Assembly: GCA_024280735.1 (NCBI GenBank)
Contig: JAJRPO010000049.1
Coordinates: 1-33,943 of the forward strand
Length of the DNA: 33,943 nucleotides
Direction of reading: 5' to 3'
From: Alphaproteobacteria bacterium
GTDB lineage: Bacteria; Pseudomonadota; Alphaproteobacteria; Rhodobacterales; Rhodobacteraceae
Positions within the stretch are counted from its first letter, which is position 1; each line of letters opens with the position of its first letter. Position numbers and translations under genes: made by a program. The notes under the pieces are model-generated. The model was given only the letters and a program-made list of their open reading frames with translations, searched no databases and had not been told where the DNA came from. Positions 16,534 through 24,539 of the stretch are shown here, piece after piece.

Positions 16534-18485
16534 TCCTTGCGCTTACCGAAATAATCCTCGGTGGTGATTACGCGGGGGCGCTCGCCGCCCTGAAATGGGT
16601 TGTCGGTGATTTTGTATTGCGCGGCGACGCGACAGTGGTCGCACATCTGGATTAGGCGCGCTGTGTCGTTATTGGCGAACATCGAATGTTTCCCCGCCAG
16701 TTTTTCGCTGATCTTTTCGATGGTGGATTTTACCCCGAATAATGCGCCGCATTCCACACAGGCAAAAGGTTCTTCTTCGTGTACCACTTGTTGGGTAAAT
16801 ACCTGATCTGAGAGGTCTAATTGTGGTTTCAGGGTGATTGCATTTTCGGGGCAAACGCGGGTGCATAATCCGCATTGAATGCAAGCATCTTCGGTAAAGC
16901 GCAATTGCGGTTTGTCGGGGTTGTCGCCCAAGGCACCAGTCGGGCAGAGACCCGCGCAGGAGAGGCATAGCGTGCAAGCGTCGGTGTCAATTTCAAGCGT
17001 GCCGTAGGGGGCGTTGGCGGGTAACGGCAACAGGGTTTCGGGGGTACCGTTCAGGGCAATTGCAGCCAGTCGAGTGATTTGGCGACGGTTGCCGATGGGC
17101 AGGATCGGCTCGATTTTCGGGCTGGGTTTGCTATCGGCATAGAGAACCTCGCACAGGGCGTCGGGGTCGGTGAGGTCGAGTAGGCGCACCTGCTTGTCAC
17201 CGGAAATGGCGCATGCAAAGGACAGCTCAATTTTCAGGATTTCCCGTTCGGTTTTAGGGGCGAGCAGCAGATCCACATGCGCAAATCCGGTGGCCAGAGC
17301 CGCCAGCATTTCCGCGTGCCCAAAACCGGATAGGGCGCTAACTTGCATCGGGATTACGTTGCTGGGTAAGCCTCGGCCAAATCGCGCCGCAAGGGCAATC
17401 ATTTCGCCGCCAAAATCCGCGTCATGCACCAGAAGGCGGGGGGATTTACCGCCCGCAGTTCGGTAGGTTTTTGCGAGGTTCTCGATACGTTTGAACAAAA
17501 ATGCCGTCGGTGGGGCGTCATAGGTAATCGCGCCAGAGGGGCAAACCGCGCTGCAAGAACCGCACCCAGCGCAGATGCTCGCGTCGATGGCAACGTGTTC
17601 GCCGTCCGGCGAGATGGCCGAGGTGGGGCAAACGTCGAGGCATTTTGAACAGCCGGTAATTTCAGCGCGGGAATGGGCGCAGAGGTGGTTTTCTATGCCA
17701 ATGTAGAAAGGTTTTTCAAACTCTCCGGCCAGTTGTGCCGCTTCGAACACAGCGCCGGCGATGGCGCGGGGATCACCTGGATCAACCCGCAAATAGCCGT
17801 CGCGTTTTTCGGGGGCGGGGAACAGCGGGGTGTCGCCGCGCAAATCCAGAATGATGTCGCATTCGGTTTGGCCGCCGTTGCGCGGTTCGCCAAGGACCGG
17901 TGCGCCACGCCCGCCAAGGCTGTATTGTTGCAGATCGTTGATTGTCACGTTGAAATTTCCGAGCGAGCCGCTCGCCTGTTTCAACTCGCCTATAACCAGA
18001 TCAAAACTGCGGTCCATCGGTGCGTCCGAGGGCTGCGAGAGCAACACCGTAACGCTCAATGCTTCAGCCAATTGAACAGCAGCGGGCAGGGCGGTTTCGG
18101 CATCCCCTAGGATTAAACAACGACCCTCGGAATAGATGTCGAGCGACTTGGTGGCGGGGATGTCTAGCAGGGCGTCGCTGACCAGTGCTGCCATCTTTGG
18201 CCCACTGTTTTTACCCTGATCTGACCAGCCCGCCCGGTTGCGTATGTCAATAAAACCGGCTGGCATTGCGCCGATTTCTGCGCCCAACTCCTCGAATATT
18301 TGTTGTTCTTGCAGACAGGCTATCACCGCGTCGCCTTTGGTGATTTCGGCGGCGGCGCGATCAATTTGTGTGGTGCAAAGGTTCGAATACACCCGCGAGC
18401 AGGCCATTTCGCAATTGGCAGAAAGGGTGCCTTTGTCGATGCTTTGACTGCCGGAACAATCACATAATATCAAACGTTTAGCCAT
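16527..18485 (-). CDS. Polyferredoxin of the formate dehydrogenase cluster
   Basis: A 652-residue cytoplasmic protein with four 4Fe-4S sites in two pairs. Site one is C279, C282, C286 with C269 upstream; site two is C305-x2-C308-x2-C311-x3-C315. Site three is C504, C507, C510, C514, and site four C535, C538, C541, C545. A later CVEC (576-579) and CDHC near residue 615 look like a zinc-ribbon or a further metal site. The N-terminal 260 residues include CDCSGSQS and extra cysteines but no recognised domain. Proteins of this build lie beside DUF3305/DUF3306/TorD in formate dehydrogenase loci. An electron-transfer or maturation role is likely; the partner is unknown. It is divergent from the fdh operon. 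Confidence 0.85.
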   Translation of the reverse strand: MAKRLILCDCSGSQSIDKGTLSANCEMACSRVYSNLCTTQIDRAAAEITKGDAVIACLQEQQIFEELGAEIGAMPAGFIDIRNRAGWSDQGKNSGPKMAALVSDALLDIPATKSLDIYSEGRCLILGDAETALPAAVQLAEALSVTVLLSQPSDAPMDRSFDLVIGELKQASGSLGNFNVTINDLQQYSLGGRGAPVLGEPRNGGQTECDIILDLRGDTPLFPAPEKRDGYLRVDPGDPRAIAGAVFEAAQLAGEFEKPFYIGIENHLCAHSRAEITGCSKCLDVCPTSAISPDGEHVAIDASICAGCGSCSAVCPSGAITYDAPPTAFLFKRIENLAKTYRTAGGKSPRLLVHDADFGGEMIALAARFGRGLPSNVIPMQVSALSGFGHAEMLAALATGFAHVDLLLAPKTEREILKIELSFACAISGDKQVRLLDLTDPDALCEVLYADSKPSPKIEPILPIGNRRQITRLAAIALNGTPETLLPLPANAPYGTLEIDTDACTLCLSCAGLCPTGALGDNPDKPQLRFTEDACIQCGLCTRVCPENAITLKPQLDLSDQVFTQQVVHEEEPFACVECGALFGVKSTIEKISEKLAGKHSMFANNDTARLIQMCDHCRVAAQYKITDNPFQGGERPRVITTEDYFGKRKDH

Positions 18486-18821
18486 GTTATCCCTGAGGCG
18501 AATTTTGGATTTTTCGCCATGCTCCCTGCTGATTCCCTTTCTGTCATACGCGGCGAATCTATGCGGCGTAAAGGGTTTTAAATTGGAACAATCTAGGCCA
18601 AGTGATTCGATTTTTGGCGGGTGAAAAATAACTGATAAAAATAGTCAGAAAATTGACATTGGACAATTTGTCCCACCCCTAATTAAAAAGAAAAACTTCC
18701 GGTCGAATTGTCCACTTCTAGAGCGGCCAACGTGGAATATTTGAGATTTTGTTAAGAACTACTTGGCGTAAAAGCAGATTGCCTTCATCCTAACGGGGCT
18801 TGAGCCGAGGACAGTCAAAAT
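18486..18821. promoter_or_regulatory. Divergent control region of the fdh operon
   Basis: This 336-bp AT-rich gap separates the polyferredoxin from DUF3305. A consensus -35 TTGACA is at 18653-18658; no good -10 lies at the normal distance (TAATTA at 18680 is too far). The palindrome GGACAATTTGTCC is at 18661-18673, directly after the -35. A third TGGACAATT element, reversed, is at 18706-18714, and a looser TTGGAACAAT at about 18582. The 13-mer ATTGGACAATTTG recurs in the tupB-tupC gap. No sigma-54 site with the correct GG-N10-GC spacing was found. Confidence 0.55.
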
Positions 18822-19388
18822 ATGCAATCACGCAGTATCTCTATGCCGTTGGGCATTGTGATCCGGAAAACGCCGGGGGTGACCCGTTGGGCCAAATGGC
18901 ATTGGCAGGCGGTTGCGGTGTTGCCGGGGGCCGCACAAGAAAGCTGGCGCGAATTACGCCGCGATGGCGATGCGGTGGAATACCACGCGGCGACAGTTGA
19001 TCTCGAATTATGGCGCACTGATGCGGAGGCCTATCTGACTGGCCTTTCAACGCGGGTACCGTCGATCTATGTGATTATGCGAGAGGCGTTGGAGCCGGAT
19101 GCCCCACAAGCCATGGAGGTATTGCTGGCAACGGCCTCGCCCTATGACGCACAAGATTACGCCGACAGCGGCGAGGAGGTCGTTGATCTGGTGCCGATGC
19201 CTGCAGCCCTGATGGCATGGGTTCGGGAATTCACCGACCAGCATTACGAAGAAGAGGTCTTTGTTAAGCGCAAGCGCAACAAGAGCCGGGTTGACGCCGT
19301 TGAAGACGGGGTTGGTGATGCACGGGTTTCGCAAATGACAGATGTTTACCGCGCGCCTTCCAAGCCCGGCAAGGAACCCGTGCATTGA
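18822..19388 (+). CDS. DUF3305-family formate dehydrogenase accessory protein
   Basis: A 188-residue cytoplasmic protein of family DUF3305. Recognisable segments are MPLGIVIRKTPGVTRWAKWHWQAVAVLPGA, the ATVDLELWRTDAEAYLTGLS strand pair, PSIYVIMRE, and VTASPYDAQDY-like LATASPYDAQDYADSGEEVVDLVPMP. The basic tail with KRKRNKSR is typical. The family occurs almost only with formate dehydrogenase genes; its molecular role is not known. It opens the operon, and its stop overlaps the DUF3306 start (TTGA). The ribosome site GAGG lies about 11 bases upstream of ATG 18822. Confidence 0.88.
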   Translation: MQSRSISMPLGIVIRKTPGVTRWAKWHWQAVAVLPGAAQESWRELRRDGDAVEYHAATVDLELWRTDAEAYLTGLSTRVPSIYVIMREALEPDAPQAMEVLLATASPYDAQDYADSGEEVVDLVPMPAALMAWVREFTDQHYEEEVFVKRKRNKSRVDAVEDGVGDARVSQMTDVYRAPSKPGKEPVH

Positions 19389-19978
19389 GTGGGCGGATGG
19401 ATATGTGGTCACGCCGCAAGGCTGGTGTTTTGGCCGAGGTCGAGGCCGAAGAACGCGCGCAAGTTGCGGCTGTTGTTGCCAAGGAGCAGGCGACGCTGGA
19501 AGAAAAGACCGATGCGGAAGTTCTGGCGGAGCTGGAATTGCAAGACCCGGATCAGATGGAAATGGGCGACGATTTCAGCGGCTTTATGAAGGCCGCCGTG
19601 CCCGAACGCCTGCGCCGCCGCGCCCTGCGCAAATTATGGCTGACCAATCCGGTGTTGGCCAATGTCGATAATCTGGTGGATTACGGCGAGGATTTCACCT
19701 TGGCGACCAGCGCGCTGGAAACTGTGGCAACCGCCTATCGTGTGGGCAAGGGCATGATGGCCCATGTCGAGGAAATGAAACGACAGGACGCAGCAGAAGC
19801 GGCCCCAGAAGCAACAGAAGTAGAAGAAGATCTGGTTTCACAAGAGCAGACAATTGGCGAAATGATCGACCAAGAAGACGTTGTGGAGCCGGAAGAAGAC
19901 GTTGCCCAAGATGAAGAAGAAGAACAAGCACCGGAAATTTTAGTCAAGCGCCGCATGCGCTTTGCTTTTGCGAGTTAA
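19385..19978 (+). CDS. DUF3306-family formate dehydrogenase accessory protein
   Basis: A protein of about 197 residues of family DUF3306. The hallmark WSRRKAGV is near the N-terminus, and the conserved middle reads DFSGFMKAAVPERLRRRALRKLWLTNPVLANVDNLVDYGEDF (about 60-100). After residue 130 it becomes a highly acidic, low-complexity tail rich in E and D, ending in a basic KRRMRFAF. No signal or membrane segment is seen. TTG 19385 overlaps the DUF3305 stop and gives the usual MS-x-D-WSRRK beginning; ATG 19397 is the alternative. The function is unknown, but it is always paired with DUF3305. The basic/acidic contrast suggests a protein-binding role. Confidence 0.86.
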   Translation: MSGRMDMWSRRKAGVLAEVEAEERAQVAAVVAKEQATLEEKTDAEVLAELELQDPDQMEMGDDFSGFMKAAVPERLRRRALRKLWLTNPVLANVDNLVDYGEDFTLATSALETVATAYRVGKGMMAHVEEMKRQDAAEAAPEATEVEEDLVSQEQTIGEMIDQEDVVEPEEDVAQDEEEEQAPEILVKRRMRFAFAS

Positions 19979-19993
19979 GGAACAAAACCAGAG

Positions 19994-20602
19994 ATGACAG
20001 CCATGGCCCAAGAGTTTGATATAAGTGAAGAAGACAAGTTGCGCGCGGATTTCTATGGATTTCTGGGCGCTTTGCTGTCGCGCCCTGCTTCCAAGGAGTT
20101 GCTGATGCAAACGGCAGGTTTGACGGGGGACGACAGCGACTTGGGTGTTGCGATCAAGGCAATGGCCCGCGTGGCGACTGTCAGTAAACCCTCTGGCGTG
20201 GAAACCGAGTTTAACGCCCTGTTCATCGGTTTGGGGCGCGGCGAACTGCTGCCCTATGCCAGTTTCTATCTGACGGGTTTCCTGAACGAGAAACCGCTGG
20301 CCGCCTTGCGCAAGGAAATGCTGGGCTTGCAGATTGTGCGCGAAAAGAACGTGTTTGAGCCAGAAGACAATATCGCCAGCTTGTTCGAGATGATGGCGGG
20401 TATGATTATGGGCCGTTTTGGCGCGCTAGTGCCACTGGAGCGCCAAACCGCATTTTTCAACAAACATATCGCCCCCTGGGCCACCCATTTTTTCAGCGAT
20501 CTGGAGGGGGCGAAAAATTCCGTCTTTTACGCATCCGTTGGCACGGCAGGTAAGGCGTTTCTAGAGATCGAGCGCGAAGCGTTTCGGATGAACGCGGGTT
20601 AA
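19994..20602 (+). CDS. TorD-family chaperone for the formate dehydrogenase
   Basis: A 202-residue all-helical cytoplasmic protein of the TorD/DmsD/NarJ family, which binds Tat leaders and holds molybdo- or tungsto-enzymes until the cofactor is inserted. Seen are LRADFYGFLGALLSRPAS, the signature EFNALFIGLGRGELLPYASFYLTGFLNEKPL (about 75-105), the EPEDNIASLFEMMAGMI helix and the HIAPWATHFF segment. Length is normal. ATG 19994 is used; ATG 20003 (MAQEF) is possible. The ribosome site AAGGAA precedes it. Its client is almost certainly the Tat-exported FdhA 340 bases downstream. Confidence 0.92.
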   Translation: MTAMAQEFDISEEDKLRADFYGFLGALLSRPASKELLMQTAGLTGDDSDLGVAIKAMARVATVSKPSGVETEFNALFIGLGRGELLPYASFYLTGFLNEKPLAALRKEMLGLQIVREKNVFEPEDNIASLFEMMAGMIMGRFGALVPLERQTAFFNKHIAPWATHFFSDLEGAKNSVFYASVGTAGKAFLEIEREAFRMNAG

Positions 20603-20628
20603 CCCGCGATAACTGGCCCCACTTGGGC
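20593..20628 (+). other. Two intercistronic hairpins between torD and the Tat gene
   Basis: CGCGGGTTAACCCGCG (20593-20608) is a perfect palindrome spanning the torD stop codon. GGCCC and GGGCC (20614-20628) form a second small stem. No T-run follows, so transcription probably continues; mRNA processing or differential stability of the downstream fdh part is possible. Confidence 0.4.
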
Positions 20629-20649
20629 CTAACAGAGGAGGAGACCTGA

Positions 20650-20838
20650 ATGACCAAGGAGAAAGAAACCGCCAGTCGGCGTGATTTTTTGAAACTGGCG
20701 GCCACGTCGGCACCCGCAGCACTCGCTGCTGTGGCCGTATCAGGGACTGAGGCGGAAGCCGCAGTCACGGAAGAAACTGGCAGTGGTTTGCGCGATACCG
20801 CCCACACCCGCGCCTATTTCGACAGCGCCAAGTTTTAG
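20650..20838 (+). CDS. Small Tat-signal protein of formate dehydrogenase loci
   Basis: A 62-residue protein that is little more than a twin-arginine signal: SRRDFLKLAATSAPAALAAVAV (about 9-30), an AEAA-like cut site and a short tail ending AHTRAYFDSAKF. It matches the family called formate dehydrogenase region TAT target. A very strong ribosome site, GAGGAGGAG, lies just upstream of ATG 20650. Its role is unknown; suggestions are a decoy leader for the TorD chaperone or a small periplasmic subunit. The conserved YFDSAKF end argues that the mature tail matters. It lies 102 bp before fdhA. Confidence 0.88.
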   Translation: MTKEKETASRRDFLKLAATSAPAALAAVAVSGTEAEAAVTEETGSGLRDTAHTRAYFDSAKF

Positions 20839-20940
20839 GGCGATCTTAGCGGAACCAACGGTTGCGATACGCCCAGCGGTTCCAAAACATTAACCAAGCC
20901 AACACCGGGGGAAGCCGGTGAACAGCAAGGGAGAGTATAT

Positions 20941-23835
20941 ATGCTCAGGAAAAAAACCAACGGGGTTGCGCGACGCTCCCAGCGGACAAGCCTCCTGTCT
21001 TCTATTTCAGAAAAATCGGTTGATAGACGTGCATTTTTGCGCGGATCAGGGCTGGCCATTGGTGGCCTCGCTGCGATCACAGCAACCGGTGGGACAGTCA
21101 CAAAAGCAACTGCCGCGACACACGTAGCAAGGGCCGTAGAAACCATTAAATCGATTTGCACCCACTGTTCGGTGGGTTGTACGGTATTGGCCGAGGTTGA
21201 TAACGGTGTGTGGGTTGGCCAAGAGCCAGGCTATGACAGCCCGTTCAATCTGGGTGCCCATTGTGCCAAAGGCGCATCGGTACGGGAGCACGCCCACGGC
21301 GAGCGCCGCCTGAAATACCCGATGAAGAAAGAAAACGGCGAATGGAAACGCATCAGCTGGGAGACCGCGATCAACGAGATCGGCGACGGCATGATGAAAA
21401 TTCGCGACGAGAGCGGGCCGGATTCTGTTTATTGGCTGGGTTCTGCGAAACACAGCAATGAACAAGCCTATCTGTTCCGCAAGTTTGCCGCCTATTGGGG
21501 CACAAACAACGTGGATCATCAGGCACGGATTTGCCACTCTACCACGGTTGCCGGTGTTGCGAACACATGGGGCTACGGCGCCATGACCAATAGCTATAAC
21601 GACATCCACAAATCCAAAGCAATTCTTGTGATTGGCGGCAACCCTGCCGAAGCGCATCCTGTTTCCTTGCTTCACTTGATGAAAGCAAAAGAGCAGAATA
21701 ACGCCTCCCTGATCGTTTGCGATCCGCGTTTCACCCGTACCGCTGCCCATGCAGATGAATACGTGCGCATCCGGCCCGGTTCGGACGTTGCCCTGATTTG
21801 GGGCTTTTTGTGGCACATCTTTGAAAACAGTTGGGAAGACAAAGAATTTATCCGCACCCGTGTTTACGGCATGGATGAAATTCGCGCCGAAGTCAAAAAA
21901 TGGAACCCCGAAGAAGTTGAGCGCGTAACAGGCGTTCCCGGGTCTCAAATGGAGCGGGTTGCCCGCACTATGGCCAACAACCGCCCCGGCACCTTGATCT
22001 GGTGTATGGGTGGCACGCAGCACACCACGGGTAACAACAACACCCGTGCCTATTGCATTTTGCAGCTGGCCCTTGGCAACATGGGCGTGTCCGGTGGCGG
22101 CACCAACATTTTCCGCGGTCACGACAACGTGCAAGGCGCAACTGATGTTTGCGTTCTGTCCCACTCTCTGCCCGGCTATTATGGCCTCTCGGGGGGGGCA
22201 TGGGCGCATTGGTCGCGTGTTTGGGGTGAAGACCTCGACTGGATGAAAAGTCGCTTCGACCAGCTGAAAGGCAAAGACGGCAAAGAAAAGTCGTTGATGA
22301 ACCTCAAGGGTATTCCGGTATCTCGCTGGATTGACGGCGTTCTGGAAGACAAAGACAACATCGACCAGCCAAACAATGTTCGGGCTATGGTTCTGTGGGG
22401 CCACGCGCCGAACAGCCAAACCCGTGGCAAGGAAATGAAAACGGCGATGGAAAAACTCGACATGCTTGTCGTGGTGGATCCTTATCCAACTGTTTCCGCT
22501 GTGCTGCATGATCGCACCGATGGCGTTTATCTGCTGCCTGCCTCGACCCAGTTCGAGACCCGCGGTTCGGTGACAGCGTCAAACCGGTCGTTCCAATGGC
22601 GTGACAAAGTGGTTGATCCAGTGTTTGAATCGCTGCCGGATCACATCATCATGGCCAAATTTGCCAAGAAGTTCGGTTGGGCTGACAAGTTCTTCCGTAA
22701 CATCGGCATGGACGCCGAGGATGAGCCGAACATCGAGGACATCACCCGCGAGTTTAACAGCGGCATGTGGACCATCGGTTATACCGGCTGTTCGCCAGAG
22801 CGGATCAAATCGCATATGGCCAATCAGCACACGTTTGACCGCACCACTCTTCAGGCCATTGGTGGCCCGAACGATGGTGAATACTATGGTCTGCCTTGGC
22901 CGTGTTGGGGCACTGCGGAGATGAAACATCCGGGCACGCCTAACCTGTATGATATGTCGAAAGCCGTATCCAAAGGTGGCCTGACCTTCCGCGCCCGTTT
23001 CGGTGTGGAGCGCAACGGTGTGAACCTGCTGGCCGAGGGTGTTTACTCCAAGGACAGCGATATTCAGGACGGTTATCCTGAATTCACCATGCAGATGCTG
23101 ATTGATCTGGGTTGGGATAGCGAGCTGACAGCCGAGGAACGTGCATCGATCGATGCGGTTGCCGGGGTCAAGACCAACTGGAAAACCGACCTTTCAGGCG
23201 GTATTCAGCGGGTTGCGATCGCGCATGAATGTGCCCCCTTCGGCAACGCCAAAGCGCGTGCCGTGGTTTGGACATTCCCCGATCCGGTACCTGTACACCG
23301 CGAACCGCTGTACACCAACCGGCGCGATCTGGTTAAAGACTATCCAACATACGCGGATAAGCAGGCTTACCGTCTGCCGACCATGTATGAATCAATCCAG
23401 AAAGTCGACTTTAGCAAGGATTATCCAATGATCCTGACCTCTGGTCGTCTGGTTGAATACGAGGGTGGGGGCGACGAGAGCCGCTCGAATCCTTGGTTGG
23501 CGGAACTGCAACAAGAGATGTTCGTTGAGATCAACACCCGCGATGCCAATAACATCGGTATTCGGGATGGTCAGCAAGTCTGGGTCGAAGGACCTGAAGG
23601 CAGCAAGATCAAAGTTGCAGCCATGGTCACGGAACGGGTTGGCGAAGGCGTTGCCTTCTTGCCGTTCCACTTTGGCGGTCATTTCGAAGGTAAGGACTTG
23701 CGGGACAAATACCCCGACGGTGCGGACCCTTATGTGCTGGGCGAAAGCGCCAACACCGCAATGACCTATGGCTATGACAGCGTCACCCAAATGCAAGAGA
23801 CCAAGGCGTCTCTTTGCAAAATCACAGCAGCATAA
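20941..23835 (+). CDS. fdhA: Formate dehydrogenase catalytic subunit (Mo/W, Tat-exported, Cys type)
   Basis: A 964-residue molybdopterin oxidoreductase that oxidises formate to CO2. An extended N-terminus of about 27 residues precedes the twin-arginine leader (R29-R30, DRRAFLRGSGLAIGG), so it is exported folded to the periplasm. The 4Fe-4S site is C73-x2-C76-x3-C80 with C108. The metal ligand is Cys198 in ARICHSTT, where E. coli FdnG has selenocysteine; no in-frame TGA occurs. VIGGNPAEAHP and VVVDPYPT are pterin-binding segments, and the C-terminal molydopterin dinucleotide domain begins near residue 820 (MILTSGRLVEYEGGG). Whether Mo or W is bound cannot be read from the sequence; the nearby tupABC favours W. 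Ribosome site GGGAGAG precedes it. Confidence 0.95.
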   Translation: MLRKKTNGVARRSQRTSLLSSISEKSVDRRAFLRGSGLAIGGLAAITATGGTVTKATAATHVARAVETIKSICTHCSVGCTVLAEVDNGVWVGQEPGYDSPFNLGAHCAKGASVREHAHGERRLKYPMKKENGEWKRISWETAINEIGDGMMKIRDESGPDSVYWLGSAKHSNEQAYLFRKFAAYWGTNNVDHQARICHSTTVAGVANTWGYGAMTNSYNDIHKSKAILVIGGNPAEAHPVSLLHLMKAKEQNNASLIVCDPRFTRTAAHADEYVRIRPGSDVALIWGFLWHIFENSWEDKEFIRTRVYGMDEIRAEVKKWNPEEVERVTGVPGSQMERVARTMANNRPGTLIWCMGGTQHTTGNNNTRAYCILQLALGNMGVSGGGTNIFRGHDNVQGATDVCVLSHSLPGYYGLSGGAWAHWSRVWGEDLDWMKSRFDQLKGKDGKEKSLMNLKGIPVSRWIDGVLEDKDNIDQPNNVRAMVLWGHAPNSQTRGKEMKTAMEKLDMLVVVDPYPTVSAVLHDRTDGVYLLPASTQFETRGSVTASNRSFQWRDKVVDPVFESLPDHIIMAKFAKKFGWADKFFRNIGMDAEDEPNIEDITREFNSGMWTIGYTGCSPERIKSHMANQHTFDRTTLQAIGGPNDGEYYGLPWPCWGTAEMKHPGTPNLYDMSKAVSKGGLTFRARFGVERNGVNLLAEGVYSKDSDIQDGYPEFTMQMLIDLGWDSELTAEERASIDAVAGVKTNWKTDLSGGIQRVAIAHECAPFGNAKARAVVWTFPDPVPVHREPLYTNRRDLVKDYPTYADKQAYRLPTMYESIQKVDFSKDYPMILTSGRLVEYEGGGDESRSNPWLAELQQEMFVEINTRDANNIGIRDGQQVWVEGPEGSKIKVAAMVTERVGEGVAFLPFHFGGHFEGKDLRDKYPDGADPYVLGESANTAMTYGYDSVTQMQETKASLCKITAA

Positions 23836-23846
23836 GGAGCGTAGAC

Positions 23847-24443
23847 ATGGCACGAGTAAAATTTCTCTGTGATGCAGAACGTTGCATCGAATGCAATGCC
23901 TGCGTAACGGCCTGTAAAAACGAACACGAAGTCCCTTGGGGCATCAACCGGCGCAAAGTTGTCACCATTGGTGACGGCAAGCCGGGCGAGCGTTCGGTTT
24001 CCATCGCCTGTATGCACTGTTCTGATGCGCCTTGTATGGCCGTTTGCCCCACCGACTGTTTCTATCAAACAGCCGACGGCATCGTGTTGCACAGCAAGGA
24101 CCTGTGCATCGGGTGTGGTTACTGCTTTTATGCATGCCCGTTCGGCGCGCCGCAGTATCCGCAGGCTGGTAATTTTGGCAGCCGTGGCAAAATGGACAAA
24201 TGTACATTTTGCGCCGGTGGCCCAGAAGAGGACCATTCAGCAGCCGAGTTCCAAAAATACGGCCGCAACCGTATTGCCGAGGGCAAGCTGCCCTTGTGTG
24301 CAGAAATGTGCGCAACCAAAGCCCTGCTTGCAGGTGACGGAGACGTTGTATCCGGCATCTACCGCGAGCGGGTTGTGGCGCGGGGCTTTGGCTCCGGCGC
24401 TTGGGGCTGGGGAACAGCATACAACCAGAAGGCCGGTAATTAA
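23847..24443 (+). CDS. fdhB: Formate dehydrogenase iron-sulfur subunit
   Basis: A 198-residue electron-transfer subunit with four 4Fe-4S sites that carries electrons from FdhA to the membrane cytochrome. The cysteine runs are C13/C16/C19/C23 (CIECNACVTAC), CMHCSDAPCMAVC, CIGCGYCFYAC, and CTFC with CAEMC. It has neither a signal peptide nor the C-terminal anchor helix of E. coli FdnH, so it would be co-exported with FdhA by the Tat system. The start is ATG 23847, with AAGGAG upstream and 11 bases after the fdhA stop. It ends in an unusual Gly/Trp-rich tail, GFGSGAWGWGTAYNQ. Confidence 0.93.
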   Translation: MARVKFLCDAERCIECNACVTACKNEHEVPWGINRRKVVTIGDGKPGERSVSIACMHCSDAPCMAVCPTDCFYQTADGIVLHSKDLCIGCGYCFYACPFGAPQYPQAGNFGSRGKMDKCTFCAGGPEEDHSAAEFQKYGRNRIAEGKLPLCAEMCATKALLAGDGDVVSGIYRERVVARGFGSGAWGWGTAYNQKAGN

Positions 24444-24448
24444 GGCCG

Positions 24449-24508
24449 GGTCGGGGCGCAAGTCCCGACCAACTTCAAATTTCAGGGCGGCACGACTGGG
24501 CCGCCCTG
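24449..24508 (+). other. Two stable hairpins between fdhB and fdhC
   Basis: GGTCGGG/CCCGACC (24449-24470) and CAGGGCGGC/GCCGCCCTG (24483-24508) are perfect stems of 7 and 9 bp in the 96-bp gap. The second is followed by TGACCTCTCTTATT, not a clear T-run. They could partly terminate transcription or protect the fdhAB mRNA, so that catalytic subunits are made in excess over membrane parts. Confidence 0.5.
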
Positions 24509-24539
24509 TGACCTCTCTTATTCCATACGAGCCAATCAC

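Noticed and set aside
18762..18784. Possible sigma-54 promoter TTGGCG...TTGC before DUF3305
   Set aside because: The GG and GC elements are separated by 14 bases instead of the required 10.
21046..22509. Long 487-residue minus-strand reading inside fdhA
   Set aside because: It is the antisense of a clearly conserved catalytic subunit, has no recognisable domain and no ribosome site; long antisense frames are common in such codon usage.
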